From Scilla litardierei (taxonomy: Eukaryota; Streptophyta; Magnoliopsida; Asparagales; Asparagaceae), in NCBI GenBank assembly GCA_030789695.1, contig CM061133.1, positions 91,549,248-91,613,247 on the forward strand: a stretch of 64,000 bases of DNA, given 5' to 3'. The notes under the pieces are model-generated. The model did no database searches and was not told the DNA's origin. It saw only the letters and a list, made by a program, of their open reading frames with translations. The position numbers and the translations under genes are program-made. This document shows positions 11,686 through 22,854 of the stretch, piece by piece; the first letter of the stretch is position 1, and every line of letters begins with the position of its first letter.

Positions 11686-12166
11686 GATGTGAACTCCTAG
11701 CCATCCGTAGTAAATTGATCTCAATCTAATCTCTAATAGCAATTCTAGCAAAATTCCTACCAATTCATCACAAATATGAAATTGGGCTTGTAGGGTTCAT
11801 CCCCACGCCCCAAGACGTGGCGACTACTCACAATTCATAGCAAGATCACAAAAATAATCAATGAAATAAGCAATAGAATTCATCACAATATTGAGATATG
11901 CAATAAAAATAGAATTTTTAGAGAAGAGAAAGACAAACCAATGGAGTTCTTCAATTATTCCAACAAAAATCAAATTTTGTCTCTTCTCCAATCTCAAAAA
12001 TAAAGCTAAAAAGTTAATCTAAAAGCTGCAAAAAATCTAAGAAGAAGCTCTCCAAAACTAGGGTAAAAACAGGGGTTAAATAGCCTACAAAATCGTCCAA
12101 AAACTGTGACCAAAATACCCCTGCGCAGCCTGTTTTCCGCAATTTTCGCTACAGGCAGCGCGTCGC

Positions 12167-12545
12167 ACTCGGCCGAGTGACAAAAGTCGCTCGGCCGAGT
12201 GAAAACCCTGTAAATTTCCAGTAAGTCTCGATCTTCAGGGGTCTTCACCTCGGGGGCGGCTCGGCCGAGTGAGTTGTCGTCACTCGGCCGATGGCTTCAT
12301 GGTACTCGGGCGGTCGGGATTATCCACTCGGCCGAGTGGGTCTTCTGAAGCTCAGGCAGCCGAAAAACAGTAACTTGGCGATTTTTGAAGGGCTTCGTCT
12401 GGGCGCCACTCGGGCGGACGGGGTCTCGTCACTCGGCCGATGTGGTCTCCGTCGCTCGGCCGAGTGCACATAGGAATCGTGTCTGATCTGGTCGGTCGAG
12501 CGGTGTCTCGCTGGTCGGCCGAGTGGCTCCTCCACTCGGCCGAGT
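12167..12545. repeat. ACTCGGCCGAGT palindrome array in U3 of the element A 5' LTR
   Basis: Copy of the array at 2127-2505 with a few base changes (for example one CGGCCG changed to CGGTCG near 12494). Confidence 0.9.
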
Positions 12546-12841
12546 GGGACACAAAAAATGCCCAATCTGCTTATTTTGGCCTCCTCGTCGCTCCTGCGAC
12601 GTCCGTTCTTCTTCCGCTCCTCTCCAACAGCAAAATACCCCTCGGGGAGGTCGTCGGTGACCGTCTAAAGTAAGCGCATCTCGAGATCACTCCAAATCAC
12701 GCCAAATCACCTGAAATTCGACAAAAACAACAAATCGTGAAAAGCATCGCAATATCGTCGATATATCGTGAAAAACATGATTTGGGCGGTCTAAATGGCA
12801 TGCAAACCTGCAGGAAAAAGGTGTAAAATAAGGAGTGATAA

Positions 12842-13076
12842 CCTAATCGTCCATTAGGCATTTAAAATAATTTTAAATCATAGTAGAAGCAATCTAAAAT
12901 TATGTTATCGAATAAGCAAGAATAAACATAGGCATTTTAAAATTTCAACTTAATAACATCACATGAATTAAGTTCGTAATTATCACATAATTAATTTTAT
13001 GTTTCTAACAAACATAACATGCAAATCATATTAATTTTGTAGCATTAGATCATCGTTGATATGGCTCTGATACCAA
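12842..13076 (-). mobile_element. Element G leader, right of the element A insertion
   Basis: Starts with the right CCTAA copy of the element A duplication. AT-rich and non-coding. At 13063-13075 the minus strand reads TGGTATCAGAGCC, the initiator tRNA-Met primer site, one base from the LTR end at 13077. Element A thus landed about 230 bp downstream of the primer site of G. Confidence 0.7.
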
Positions 13077-15324
13077 TGTTGAGGTTTTCAAGGACCCTTA
13101 GGGCAAAAATAATGCACGTCCTAAGTCGGACAAACATTAGAATCAAAAAGATGCAGCGGAAACTTTATTAAACACTTTAATAAATCTTAACCCTAAGAAT
13201 CATGCATCATAGCCAGGATAATCTACTAACTCGGGTTGGGTCCGACCAATCCGAAGAAAGATCTAACCTACTGCAAAATGTAAAAAACACAAATAAAGTT
13301 GACTAACCTGAAACTTTGCTTGCATCGACAAAGTCTTCCAAACCATTTCCCGAGCCGCACCGTGCCCGAGCTGAGCCGCTTCCCAAACCACACCGTGCTG
13401 CACCTCGCCCCGAGCTGAACCGCTCCCGAGTCGCACCATGCCTCCGAGCCAATCACTCGCCGAAGAAGATTTCACTTGAACAGATCCACGTAAGAGACTT
13501 CTGGATCAGATCTAAGCCTCCTCGCCGTCTTGCTAGGACTCGACTGGAGGATAGGAAAAAATATAAGAGGAGGAATAACTTAAGTCGTCGATCGAGCTTG
13601 CTCAAAAATTTGGATCTTCTCGAATCTAAGACTTGGTGCACTTTTCAATGAGGAGGGCTATCCTCTATTTATATAGGGAGCCGGCCCCTCATCCTTTACT
13701 ACGAGCAATGTGGGACTATCAAATGGGTATTTGGGATTGATTTTAATAGAAGTTCCAACTTCTAAAATCAACCATAAATCCATTTCTGAGTTTCGACTTT
13801 GACACAACCTGTCAAATCGAAGATCTCCAGACAACGATCGAATAAAAAACGGCGTCGAATTCCGATATCATTTGACCCCTCAAATGTCGAAATTAGACTT
13901 ATGAAAACATTTTTCGCACAAATAGCAAATGCACACATCCTGAGAGGGTTGGGCTGATCGTGCCACGTGGCGCGATCTGCGAGTGCCACATGGCACGTAC
14001 AGGAGCTCTGCTGCCGACACTCAAAGGGTGCAGGCCCCGCTGCGGGCCCACTATGGGCCCCACGCAGGCTCAGTCCGTGTGGTGTGCATGAGGTTTGCCA
14101 CTGTGGTTACCTCCTAGCATGTCTGACCTGCCAAGTGCGGGACAGCCCACAAGCCCACTTAGTGCCTTATAATGCTATTGTCGCATTTCCAGGCTCGTTT
14201 TAGCTCCGATTTGAACGCGGTTTCTTCCTGTGGATTTCCAAGGAAGTCCACTTTGATCCCATGCATCTTTGTTAAGTTAATACCAAGTGTTAATTAGTCC
14301 CAGATGCTAAACTCTTTAGCTTTAATCTCATAACTCACTTGTGTGCTCAATTTACTTCATTGCATTAAATGAATTCATCTTAACATTCTTCCTATTACTA
14401 AGACGTGAATACTGCTCGGTGTGAGACCCTACAGCCTGACCCTAATACAGGTTGGGACTTGAAATCCCTAGACAACAGTAACCACGAGCAACAGGTATTG
14501 TCCATGTTTCGGTATCATAATTACGTGGTTGACTTGTCAACAAAAGTGTTACCGGGATCATTCAGACTATGTCTGTGAAGAATACCACAGTTTTAGTCCC
14601 TTCGTCTTAACTATGTCATATGCATAGCCTAGGGTATGGAAAACTGTCAACCCCACTAGCTAGCACTGGCCAGTATCTTTCGGTCTCGGGTATATACATG
14701 TTGTACTTTCTACAACATACATTGACAAAGGTTTTACCAAGAACCGTACTACGCCTACGACACTAACTTCCCATTAACGCAACAAACGAATCCTCTCTTG
14801 ATCACTACTCACCTCGTACGCTTCAAGTGTCACCCAACCTAAGACCTTTCACGCACAGATTCGTACAATGATCTCAAGTCCTAAGGACCAACTTTCCTAT
14901 CATCACTAGAGAGTTATTAATGATAGTTAGTTAATGTTTGGCCATTAGATAACTCTTTATTGGGTTGTTCAGTGGACTCATTCTCTAATGAGCACATGTG
15001 TCTTGTCTCCGTCTTCACTAAGTCGCACGATTATGAGATCATCAAAACAAAGAAACAATGGTCTGTCTGATGTGCCGATATCCCTATTTCGACGCATCTT
15101 TGACCATGAACGCTTTAAGAATCGAGCTCCTATCGATCATACATTTCTCATAATCGCGATCTCTATCTCGAAACATGTAAGACCTTACTATGAGTCTAAG
15201 GAAATTATCTAAGCAACATATCAATACAAAATTAATCGGAAAATTGATACCAGAAAGCATACTTGCATACATGAAAAAAATGTTTACATAGATAAATTGC
15301 CTCGAGGGCATACATCACTCAACA
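13077..15324 (-). repeat. 5' LTR of element G (2.25 kb)
   Basis: The boundaries are the matching ends TGTTGAG (13077) and CTCAACA (ending 15324), with the tRNA-Met primer site directly next to the inner end. The partner LTR is outside the window, so the outer boundary rests on the inverted ends only. A TATA box on the minus strand (13665-13676) gives a U3 of about 1.65 kb. Its tRNA-Met primer fits a Copia element but no coding region is visible, so the class is not certain. Confidence 0.6.
13665..13676 (-). promoter_or_regulatory. TATA box of the element G LTR
   Basis: Minus strand CTATATAAATAG in an otherwise GC-balanced context, placed about 590 bp before the end of the LTR. A start site would be expected around 13635-13645. 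Confidence 0.6.
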
Positions 15325-15965
15325 GAGACAAGCCAAACCCAATGGAAATAGAAGAAGAGCTGCAAGGTCGAAGCCAGCCAATGCAATTGACAGATCATGA
15401 CAAAGCCAACCAAAGAAAGGATCGAATACGGGGTCAGCTGACACATGGATGCCTGTAAGGAGGTCAAGGCTTAGACAAGGAAGGCGTGAAGACGAAAATG
15501 GAGCCCCAGCCGAAACACTCGGTATAAACCCCAATCTCATGGGCCCCAGGAAAGCATATTGTTTTGTCGATAAATGGGACGTGGACCCCGTACGGATAAT
15601 AGAGGCATTCTGTCCTGATCTTCTCGACTGTAGAATAGGAGACAGAAGAGACCACGTCGATAATCACGATATGGATGCAAGATCCCTCTGCCCTAAACGG
15701 ACCCATCTACCGGATCAAATTATCAAAGAGCAGACTTTTTCCCTTTGTAGGAGGCGCGGGTGCACCCTCAGACTCAGGAATTGGGGGTACTTCAACCGCC
15801 ACGGTGGAATCATCAGCTTTAGACGTGTTCCCAATCATCAATACCATCTTCATATATAGAAACAGAAATGAAGGTGAGAGAAGCAATTACCTTGCACGAA
15901 CTAAGAAGAGGATGTCGAAGGCAAGACAAGCAAAAGAATTCTCCAACGATGGGGAAGAACAAGAG
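15325..15965 (-). mobile_element. Unclassified transposon-like sequence H, left piece
   Basis: Continues at 53658 beyond element C, whose AAGAG duplication marks the break (15961-15965 and 53658-53662). Read on the minus strand across the gap, a TATA box (53714 to 53707) is followed by about 40 bp and then this stretch. A short frame at 15847 to 15707 (46 codons, starting MVLMIGNTSKADD) is preceded by a splice-donor-like GCAAGGTAATT near 15890. I recognise no domain. It could be an LTR with leader of an unidentified element, or less likely the first exon of a host gene. Confidence 0.35.
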
Positions 15966-16306
15966 TGTCACGTCGCGCTTCCCAAAACAACGGAGGCGAT
16001 GCGTGACTAAGGCCCGCTTAGGCCGGAGCTGTGAAGCTCAGACCCAATAAGCGTCCGTGTGGTACTCCAAGACGAAGGAACAGGTCCCTGCAGGTTAGTA
16101 TGGAACAACAAAAGTACTAAAAAGGAAACATTCATTTTATTCCAAAATATTCATCCAGAGTACTGAGAGTCTAACAAAGCCTGACTCGGCTACAACAACT
16201 AAAAAGTAAACTACTGGTGCAAGCACCCAACATAGACATAAAGTAAACGGTGCTACGCACCCAACTAAACTGCAGTGAGACATCTGGATCGGCAACACGA
16301 AGACCT

Positions 16307-16400
16307 CTAGCTCTGGTCCTCCTCGGGCACGTACTCAGGATCGACGTCCTCCGACTCTACGTCCTCTGGCTCCACACCTGACGTACAACACCCAAATGAA
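16307..16400 (-). other. Conserved acidic reading frame in the Tekay LTR
   Basis: Minus-strand frame with FGC, then a run dominated by Glu and Asp, ending EEDQS and a TAG at 16307-16309. The D-type LTRs encode the equivalent FGC...EPE...GDQS plus stop at 57290 and at 63642. Conservation of frame and stop across subfamilies hints at coding. No full-length gene or start is clear. Confidence 0.35.
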
Positions 16401-16417
16401 CGGAACTGTACGTCAGG
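16377..16417 (-). other. CACCCAAA-loop hairpin in the element C 3' LTR
   Basis: CCTGACGTACA (16377-16387) pairs with TGTACGTCAGG (16407-16417), 11 bp, around a loop containing CACCCAAA on the plus strand. The same loop with a different stem occurs in D-type LTRs (57391-57430, 63743-63781). Confidence 0.7.
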
Positions 16418-16759
16418 TAAAGTCTACAAAAAGGGTTAGACTCTACTGCAAGTGTACCGAACTATTAAACAACAGTTTATTGGTTGATTAGCATGCTGAG
16501 GTTATAACAGAGTATCAAAAAGGAAGTAAACGCTGCAGGAAAGTAAAGCGTAGCAAGCAGTAGTCGTAGCGTGTGCTACCGATTACGGGACAAACCTAAA
16601 CGGGTCGTGACAAGACGTGACAAGACAAGAAAGACAGGACATGACATGACATGACAAGACACATGTGACTCGAAGGGTTCACGCCTTACGGTTCGAGGGG
16701 GATTAGCCCCTCTCCTCGTGTGCATGCTCAACCCTACCCCAACCCAAGTGCACAAGACA

Positions 16760-17045
16760 AGTCCGTACAAGGTATCACTCACTCTAGCTTGGTGAGTGCC
16801 CTATTTTTCGCAGGCTGTGTGTCCGTACAAGGGATCACTCTAGCTTGGAGAGTGCCCTATTGCCCGCGGACTGTGTATCCGTATAAGGGATCACCCACTC
16901 ACTGGTGAGTGCCATATTGCCCGCAGGCTGTGTATCCGTACAAGGGATCACCCACTCACTGGTGAGTGCCCTATTGGCCGCAGGCTGTGTATCCGTACAA
17001 GGGATCATCCACTCACTGGTGAGTGTCCTATTGCCTGTAGGCTAT
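16760..17045. repeat. Tandem repeat of about 57 bp, five units, in the element C 3' LTR
   Basis: Units begin GTATCCGTACAAGGGATCAC and contain CACTCAC/GTGAGTG inverted arms. The other LTR carries the matching array at 31105-31400. Confidence 0.85.
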
Positions 17046-19178
17046 GCAAAACAAGACACGACGTGACATGATAGGGATGGTTCTTCTAGGGGGTCCACAT
17101 GCACGCACACACAAGATAACCCAACGGTGTCAAAAGTTGTTGTTGAGCTTAGACTTCGTCGTCAAGTCTAAGCCGTCAAGGGGTGTCCCAGATGCTATCA
17201 TTTCATGTCTGGTTCTCTTTGTTCATAGTTTAATAGTTCTAGCAGTCTAAGGCCTAGGCACGCCAAAAGTGCCAGTGAGTACACTTACCTGCGGTGGCGA
17301 GTGTGTCGTCCGTCCGGAGCGTCCCGTCCAAGCGTCTCGTCTGTGGTAGTCCGTCTGAAACTGGGTCACGGCGACGGTGTCATGTCACGTTTTTCAATAA
17401 GTCATATTAGGGTTTGTTCCTAGATTGGCGGGACTACCATATTCGTCAAAAGTCACATTTTGGTGTTTCGTTCAACCTAGATCGACTTCTACCCTATGTG
17501 CGCAGAAAAGTTGTCCGATTGTCGATCTTTCCTACGGTGGGCAGTCATTTTACAGAAGCTGAAAATAAATTTAGTTTGAGTTGTCCAATTTTAGTTTTGG
17601 TTTTGGTTGAACTACGGTGTGGGTTCGCTACGAGTTAGGGGGACCAACCTCTCCGGTGTTTGACGTAGAACAGAAGTAGGGTCTGAACGGTGGAAGCTCA
17701 TCGTCGTACACGGTGTCTTGGCTACTGGTAGCGTAGCCAGACACGTCCTGGCAGCATACTGAACGTGAGGTAGTGGATAGGTATTGGACAGCGAGCGGGG
17801 AAACAGATCTGTGGGCATCGGGCATCGTGAAGGCGTCTAATGGCGACGGGGAGAGTAGACAGCGAACTGGAAACAAAAACAGTGAACGAGGGCTGCCGTC
17901 TTGCGAAGACAACCACCGGCTGCAGTTTTAGGCGGCGCGGAGGAGTCTGGGGGCGGTTGGTGCGGTGGCACGGCTGTCGAAAAGATCGCAGCAGCTGTTT
18001 CAGGGTTGCGTGCTTAGCTGCGGAAAGGAGAAGGCCGCACAGGGTGCCTTGGCAGCGCAAAGGGCTGGAGGAGTGCTCTACGGCGATCAGGGGTGGTGCA
18101 GGGGTATTCGCCGACGATTGGGGCAGTGTTTTATCGTCGAGCGATGGTCAGAAAATGAGCAGCAGCCGCTCGGGCTGCTGCTGCGTGAAAAGCCGTCGGC
18201 AGGGGCTGTTTCAGGTGGTTGAGTCGGCGCTGGGGTCTCGCAGATGCGGGCGGCGTAAAGGCCGGCCGGCGCCAGCCGTGAAGGGCAGCAGCAGCTCGGT
18301 TGTTGCTGTGTGCGGGAGGAGAGGACAGCTCACGGCTGTCTTTACAAAGGAGAGAGCAGGCCGGAGATGCTGTTGTCGACGGGGATCATCGTGGAGGAGG
18401 CCGGTGATGGGAGGCTTCGGGCTAGGGTAAGAGGTACATGGTGACGGCTGGGAGAGTTTGAAACTTTAGGGCTTTGCACGGGGGAGGTAAATGTGACGGC
18501 TGGGAGAGTAACCAAAAATAAACCTAGCCTTAGTTTTAATTAAATAATAAAGGGAGGGTGTAACGTGCGGCTGAGATTTGGGTAGGCCTAGGTTTGTTTT
18601 TAATGTGAAAACATGTGCTAAATAGCTATAGGATTATTGGTTAAAGGGGGAGAGATATAGAGATAGAGGGAGTAGAAAGAGGGGAAAGTTTAGAGAACAA
18701 TAGAGGGAGAATAATTGGAAGGATATACACGATAATATTTAGGGATATAATTAGATTCCAATCAGATTTGAATTTCAAAAAGATTCAGGGTTAATTAAAG
18801 GTTGGAAATTGATTAGGGGATAAGTTCCTCCACGTGCATCGGAAAAATAATCCGAAAATATCGGAATGATCGTGGAGGCGAGACGTAAGGGGCTACGGGG
18901 TCTGATCGCACGCTACGCCTACCAAAAATTAATGTAAAATCGGGAGCTGAATATTAAGGCCAAAAGACCAACACGCCCCTTCCATTCCAAGCTGTTTTGC
19001 GAGAAAACGAGCCGTGAAATGACGTTCCCAAAAATTACTATAAAATTCTACACTCTCATACGATCACAACGGCATATCACATCAGATATACCGGAATCCA
19101 GAAAGAGCAAAATAAAGTACGTGCACGACAAAGCACGTGCACGTAGAAAATCCATAAGGTCGGGAAGCGACCGTTACA

Positions 19179-19190
19179 TTCTTCCCCACT
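19179..19190 (-). other. Polypurine tract of element C
   Basis: Minus strand AGTGGGGAAGAA directly precedes the TGTAACGG start of the 3' LTR. Confidence 0.75.
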
Positions 19191-19223
19191 AAAATAAAGA
19201 TTACGTCCTCGGAATCAACAACA

Positions 19224-20113
19224 CTAATCAGCAACCAGAAAGGGGAACCGCTCTCTCATCTCCTCCTCGCGCTCCCAAGTGGACTCTCCAGGTGATCCAT
19301 GACGCCACATCACTCTCACCAGGTCGACTACCTTATTCCTCAATTGCTTCTGTCGACTGTCCAAAATCTGCACAGGCTGCTGGTCATATGTCAGGTCCGG
19401 ACGGACCGTTATCTCCGAGAATACAATTGATCACTAACATACCGACGTAATTGGGATACGTGGAATACGTCGTGAACTCCCTCCAAATATGGTGGCAGAG
19501 CAAGGCGGTATGCCACTGCTCCCACACGCTCCAGCACGTCGAATGATCCAATATACCTTGGACTCAGCTTTCCCTTCTTCCCGAAACGAATAACTCCGCG
19601 GTTCGGAGAAATCTTCAGGAAGACGTGATCTCCTGGCTGAAACTCCAAAGGTCTCCTCTTGGCATCTGCCCAATGCTTGAAATGATCTTGTGCAACTCTG
19701 AGCTTCTTCCTGATGTCTCTCACGACATCCACTGCTTCCACTATCATCTCTAAACCCAACAGCTCCCGATCTCCGATGTCATCCCAGCTCAGTGGCGATC
19801 GACATTTCCTCCCATATAAGGCAGCAAACGGCGCCATGCCAATGCTCGCCTGGTAGCTGTTGTTATATGAAAACACCACCAAGTGAAGATGGTCCTCCCA
19901 CGATCCCTTCAAATCGAGCGTACAAGCTCGCAGCATATCCTCCAGAATCTGAATTGTCCTCTCGGACTAGCCATCGGTCTGCGGGTGGTACGCCGTGCTG
20001 AAACTCAGACTCGTGCCCAAATTCTCCTGCAGACTTCTCCAGAACTGAGATGTGAACCTCGAGTCTCTGTCAGACACGATGCTCACAGGGACTCTGTGTA
20101 AGCGTACGATCTC
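19224..20113 (-). pseudogene. Element C integrase 3' part and chromodomain-like tail (exon 3)
   Basis: Continues the integrase after a 74-nt intron. The first codons (GAG ATC GTA ...) restore the frame and lead to the second catalytic Asp in the SDRD motif. A TAG near 19968 replaces a Gln codon beside the catalytic Glu region. Beyond it the frame stays open (19936-19409) through the SYNNSYQASIGMAPFAALYG block and the DVFHVSQLRRYV motif, then becomes degenerate. The C-terminus near 19224-19400 matches the chromodomain-like tail of element D (STWERE then MRERF). Dead by nonsense and later frame loss. Confidence 0.8.
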
Positions 20114-20187
20114 CTGCACGTACACGGTCTACGTCACAACTATCTCAAAGAGGAAAAAATTTAAAGAGAAGTAAAATGAAATTTTAC
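20114..20187 (-). other. Intron inside the element C integrase (74 nt)
   Basis: Sense GAG|GTAAAATT... to ...CGTGCAG|GAGATC. It is phase 0 between two frames that otherwise do not connect, and has an in-frame stop at 20161 if not spliced. Element D has the same junctions around a 70-nt intron (60717-60786). Removing it gives the normal integrase block (E-I-V-R-L-H) that leads into the second Asp. Splicing is inferred from sequence. Confidence 0.7.
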
Positions 20188-20961
20188 CTCTAGGTATTTC
20201 CTCGCCAAGACTTCCGTAGACTGTCCCACTCGGAAAGGGATGAAGTGCGCAGATTTGGTTAATCGATCAACGATCACCCAGACTGTGTCGTTCTGTTTCA
20301 GGGTCCGAGGTAAACCAGTCACGAAATCCATCGTGATATATTGCCACTTCCACTCCGGAATAGGAAGCGGTTGTAGCAAACCAGTCGTACGATGGTGCTC
20401 AGCCTTCACCTGTTGGCATATAAAACACTTGGCAACGCTCCGTGCCACACTCCTCTCCATGCCAATCCACCAGTAATTCAGATGGAGGTCCTTATACATC
20501 TTGATGCCTCCAGGATGTATAGAATATGGCGAGCTATGAGCCTCGCTCAAAAGCTCCTCCCGAACATCACCTGTAGATACGCAGAGCCTACTGCCGTACC
20601 GCAGCGAATCATCCTCATGGATCACGAACTCCGTCCATAGACCAGCTTCAACATGCCTCATGATCCTTTGCAGCTTCGGATCTCCTGCCTGTGCTACCTT
20701 GATCCAATCCACGATCGTGGACTAAATCTGCAAATTCATGAATAAAAGAACCACACCAGGTAGGACGACCTCTAAATCAATCTCTCTCAGCTCCTGTTGT
20801 ATCCTCCAGTCGACATTATGCATCATCGCAGTAAGAAGTCTACTCAGGGCATCTGACACTACGTTCACCTTCCCTGGGTGATACATCAAGTCTATCTCAT
20901 AGTCAGCTATGAGCTCTAACCATCGTCTCTGACGCATGTTGAGCTCCTTCTGCGTGAAGAT
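20188..20961 (-). pseudogene. Element C RNase H end and integrase N-terminus (exon 2, left of E)
   Basis: In sense direction: the RNase H end with [17 protein letters not shown] and DALSRL (catalytic-Asp region), the integrase zinc-binding His/His/Cys/Cys block with [11 protein letters not shown], then [10 protein letters not shown] with the first catalytic Asp. It is split near 20715 by a frame break (two overlapping frames, 21123-20722 and 20712-20161). It is cut at 20961 by element E, with AAGAT duplicated, and resumes at 28185. Confidence 0.85.
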
Positions 20962-21481
20962 TGTTGGATATGGACGACATGTATACACCCATGAGGGGAT
21001 GTATGAGGGTATACGGACCTCTGATGTCGCGTGCATGAAAGCATGTGCGAAGGGAACCTTTTCATGTGTGAAAAGGACCACTCGATAAGTTGAAAAAGTC
21101 ACTTTATAAGTGCAAAAAGGCACTTGATAAGTGCATAATGAAGAGGATAAGGAAATGTGCTAATATAGGCTAATAAGCTTATATATGGTTATTTTCTACA
21201 ATAACTACCCCTAAAGCCTATAAATAGGACCCAAGGGTAAGGATTTTAAGGGTAATCCTTCATGCCATAAGTTTTGCATAAGGCAAACTTTTCCTCTTCT
21301 CCCTTCCATTTTGTTCTTCTTCTAAATAAAGATTTAGACGGTGTAAACTCTGCTTCGATCCTCTGTGACGAAGTACTGGCCGTTGTGGCGAATCCAAGGG
21401 AAAAGTTTAGAGACTACAGCGCAGCGTACGCTAAAGTAAGTTCTCTTTCGATTATCCGTCCTCGCACGACGAGATCCTACA
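20962..21481 (+). repeat. 5' LTR of element E
   Basis: TGTTGGATATGG...CCTACA, TATA box TATAAATA at 21219-21226, GTAAGT donor-like site at 21436-21441. Confidence 0.95.
21219..21226 (+). promoter_or_regulatory. TATA box in the element E 5' LTR
   Basis: TATAAATA, conserved at 27922-27929 and in both LTRs of F (33583-33590, 41082-41089). Confidence 0.7.
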
Positions 21482-21482
21482 T

Positions 21483-21495
21483 TGGTATCAGAGCC
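21483..21495 (+). other. Primer-binding site of element E (initiator tRNA-Met)
   Basis: TGGTATCAGAGCC starts one base after the LTR end. Confidence 0.9.
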
Positions 21496-21895
21496 ATACG
21501 GGTTCGCTCCGGTCTCACCAATGAACGAGGCGTTGTATTTTTCATGAATGAGTTTCCTACCATTATGGATATGGTAGGAGCGCATCGTAACGGAGAGAAT
21601 CGCAGCAGTTGTTCTTTTCACGTTGTGGTCTTCTGTCATTACGGATCTGGCAGGAACTCTCCGTGACGGGAAGAACTGACCGTTCATCTCGCCAAACTCG
21701 CACTCTTCATGGATGCTGAGTCTCCATTCAATAGGGAATGTGAACTCTCTTCATGTGGAGCGTGAAGTTTACGGTCGTGAAGGTATGTTATTTTTTTAGC
21801 ACACAGCCATTGAAACATAACTACTTTCTCGATGAATGTGTGTCTCATCGGAAAAGATGGTAGTTATTCTCAACGGAGAAGATGACCCCAAGGAA

Positions 21896-22320
21896 GGGGA
21901 TGCCGGCCATGGCCAAGGGGCCATGGCCGGCATGCACAAAGGCCGGCCTGGCCGGACCTGGAAGCGGCGAGGGCCAGGCCCTGGCCGACCAGGGCAGAGT
22001 CCCTGGCCGGAGGGCCAGGGCCCCCTGGCTGGCCCTGGCCGGCCTCGGCCAGGGCAGAGTCCCTGGCCGGCCTCGGCCAGGGCAGAGTCCCTGGCCGGGG
22101 GGGCCAGGGCCCCTGGCCGGCCTCGGCCAGGGCAGAAGCCCTGGCCGAGGGGACATGGCCACGCCGAGGAGCCCTACGGTGCCGTCGGTTTCGGCCCCGG
22201 CCACCTACATGGCCGGCCCATACGGGACCGGCTGCAATTGCATACGGTAAAACCCCACGAAAGGGGGAATCAGGCCTTGGCACGGCCACAGCTCGACCCC
22301 GGCAATGGCCGGTGCAAGCC
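21896..22320. repeat. GGCCGGCC/CCATGGCC palindrome array in the element E leader
   Basis: Dense short words GGCCGG, CCATGGCC and CTCGGCCAGGGCAGAG recur on both strands. Long apparent reading frames here on both strands result from the stop-poor GC composition and are not genes. F has a matching array at 34376-34730. Confidence 0.85.
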
Positions 22321-22449
22321 AACACCTCCCGCTGCAAAATACGTTTGCAAAATACGTTTGAAAAATACGTTTTCAAAATACGTTTTTCAAAAATGCTTTT
22401 TCGCTGCAAAGTACTATAAGAGTACTGTTATTTGATAAAGTGATGGGGA

Positions 22450-22524
22450 AATATTGAAAGTTGTTCTAGATGGTGATTGGGATCGTAATGACTTTTCTGA
22501 TTCTAGAACAACATGTTCATTATT
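22450..22524 (+). other. TCTAGA-stem hairpin in the element E leader
   Basis: Left arm 22450-22470 ends GTTGTTCTAGA; right arm 22502-22524 begins TCTAGAACAAC. F has two such hairpins, one with different but still pairing bases. Confidence 0.6.
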
Positions 22525-22854
22525 TTTCGAAAGTAACTTATCAAATATAATAATATCATTCCAAGTGGGATTTTCCAAGTGTGAGTGATATTAAACTAGT
22601 CTGAAATTTCCAATTCGATTGATTCAGCGTCTCAAAGGATCATGATTCGGCCAGTGGTCTTTGGACTAGTTTGTGGGACACCTCGGCTCTGTCTGGGGGT
22701 AGTGCACCATGGACTAGCCATTCCCCTGGTCGGTCCGCTAGCCGAGACTGCTGAATTATGAAAATGTCTAAAATAATGACTATAAATATGAAATTTATGC
22801 AATGTTTTTGATCGAACCTTCGTTTTATGTCTTTTGCAGCATTTTAAAGCTAAA

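Larger units (their letters stand above)
989..12841 (-). mobile_element. Element A: complete non-autonomous Athila-type Gypsy LTR retrotransposon
   Basis: Two LTRs (989-2801 and 11028-12841) flank 8.2 kb of internal DNA, and the whole is bordered by the 5-bp duplication CCTAA (984-988 and 12842-12846). On the minus strand the order is 5' LTR, tRNA-Asp primer site, gag-protease, spacer with palindromes, ORF2, long 3' non-coding region, polypurine tract, 3' LTR. No reverse transcriptase, RNase H or integrase is present, so movement would need an autonomous relative. The LTRs differ at roughly 25 sites by eye (about 1.4%), so it is older than its sister B. The outer base pair of the right LTR is changed (TG to TT in the sense strand). 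It sits inside element G. Confidence 0.95.
11028..12841 (-). repeat. 5' LTR of element A
   Basis: Pairs with 989-2801. The sense direction starts at 12841 with a mutated terminal dinucleotide and ends at 11028 with ...CA. Palindrome array at 12545 to 12167, TATTTAA-like box near 12080, hairpin cluster at 11685 to 11386. Confidence 0.95.
15966..19178 (-). repeat. 3' LTR of element C (3.2 kb)
   Basis: Matches 30289-33267 plus 41378-41544 plus 53562-53657. The sense direction starts TGTAACGG at 19178. It includes a pair of CGTGCACG motifs near the U3 start (19117-19145), a tandem repeat of about 57 bp (16760-17045), and a hairpin plus acidic reading frame near the end (16307-16417). No strong TATA box was seen. 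Confidence 0.9.
21436..22839 (+). other. Candidate leader intron of element E (1404 nt)
   Basis: AAA|GTAAGT in U5 and TATGTCTTTTGCAG just before the gag start at 22855. Both ends are shared with element F. Removing it takes out the primer site and the GC palindrome array from the messenger. The 3' LTR copy has lost the donor (CATAAGT). Inference from splice-site consensus only. Confidence 0.5.

Noticed and set aside
13063..13075. tRNA-like matches (also at 21483, 33875, 54168, 11004, 43368)
   Set aside because: These are primer-binding sites next to LTR ends, complementary to tRNA 3' ends, not tRNA genes.
21836..22435. Long Gly/Pro/Ala/Arg-rich reading frames on both strands (also 34231-34951)
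   Set aside because: They overlap on both strands and in several frames within the GGCCGGCC array. No domain, and the composition alone explains the open frames.
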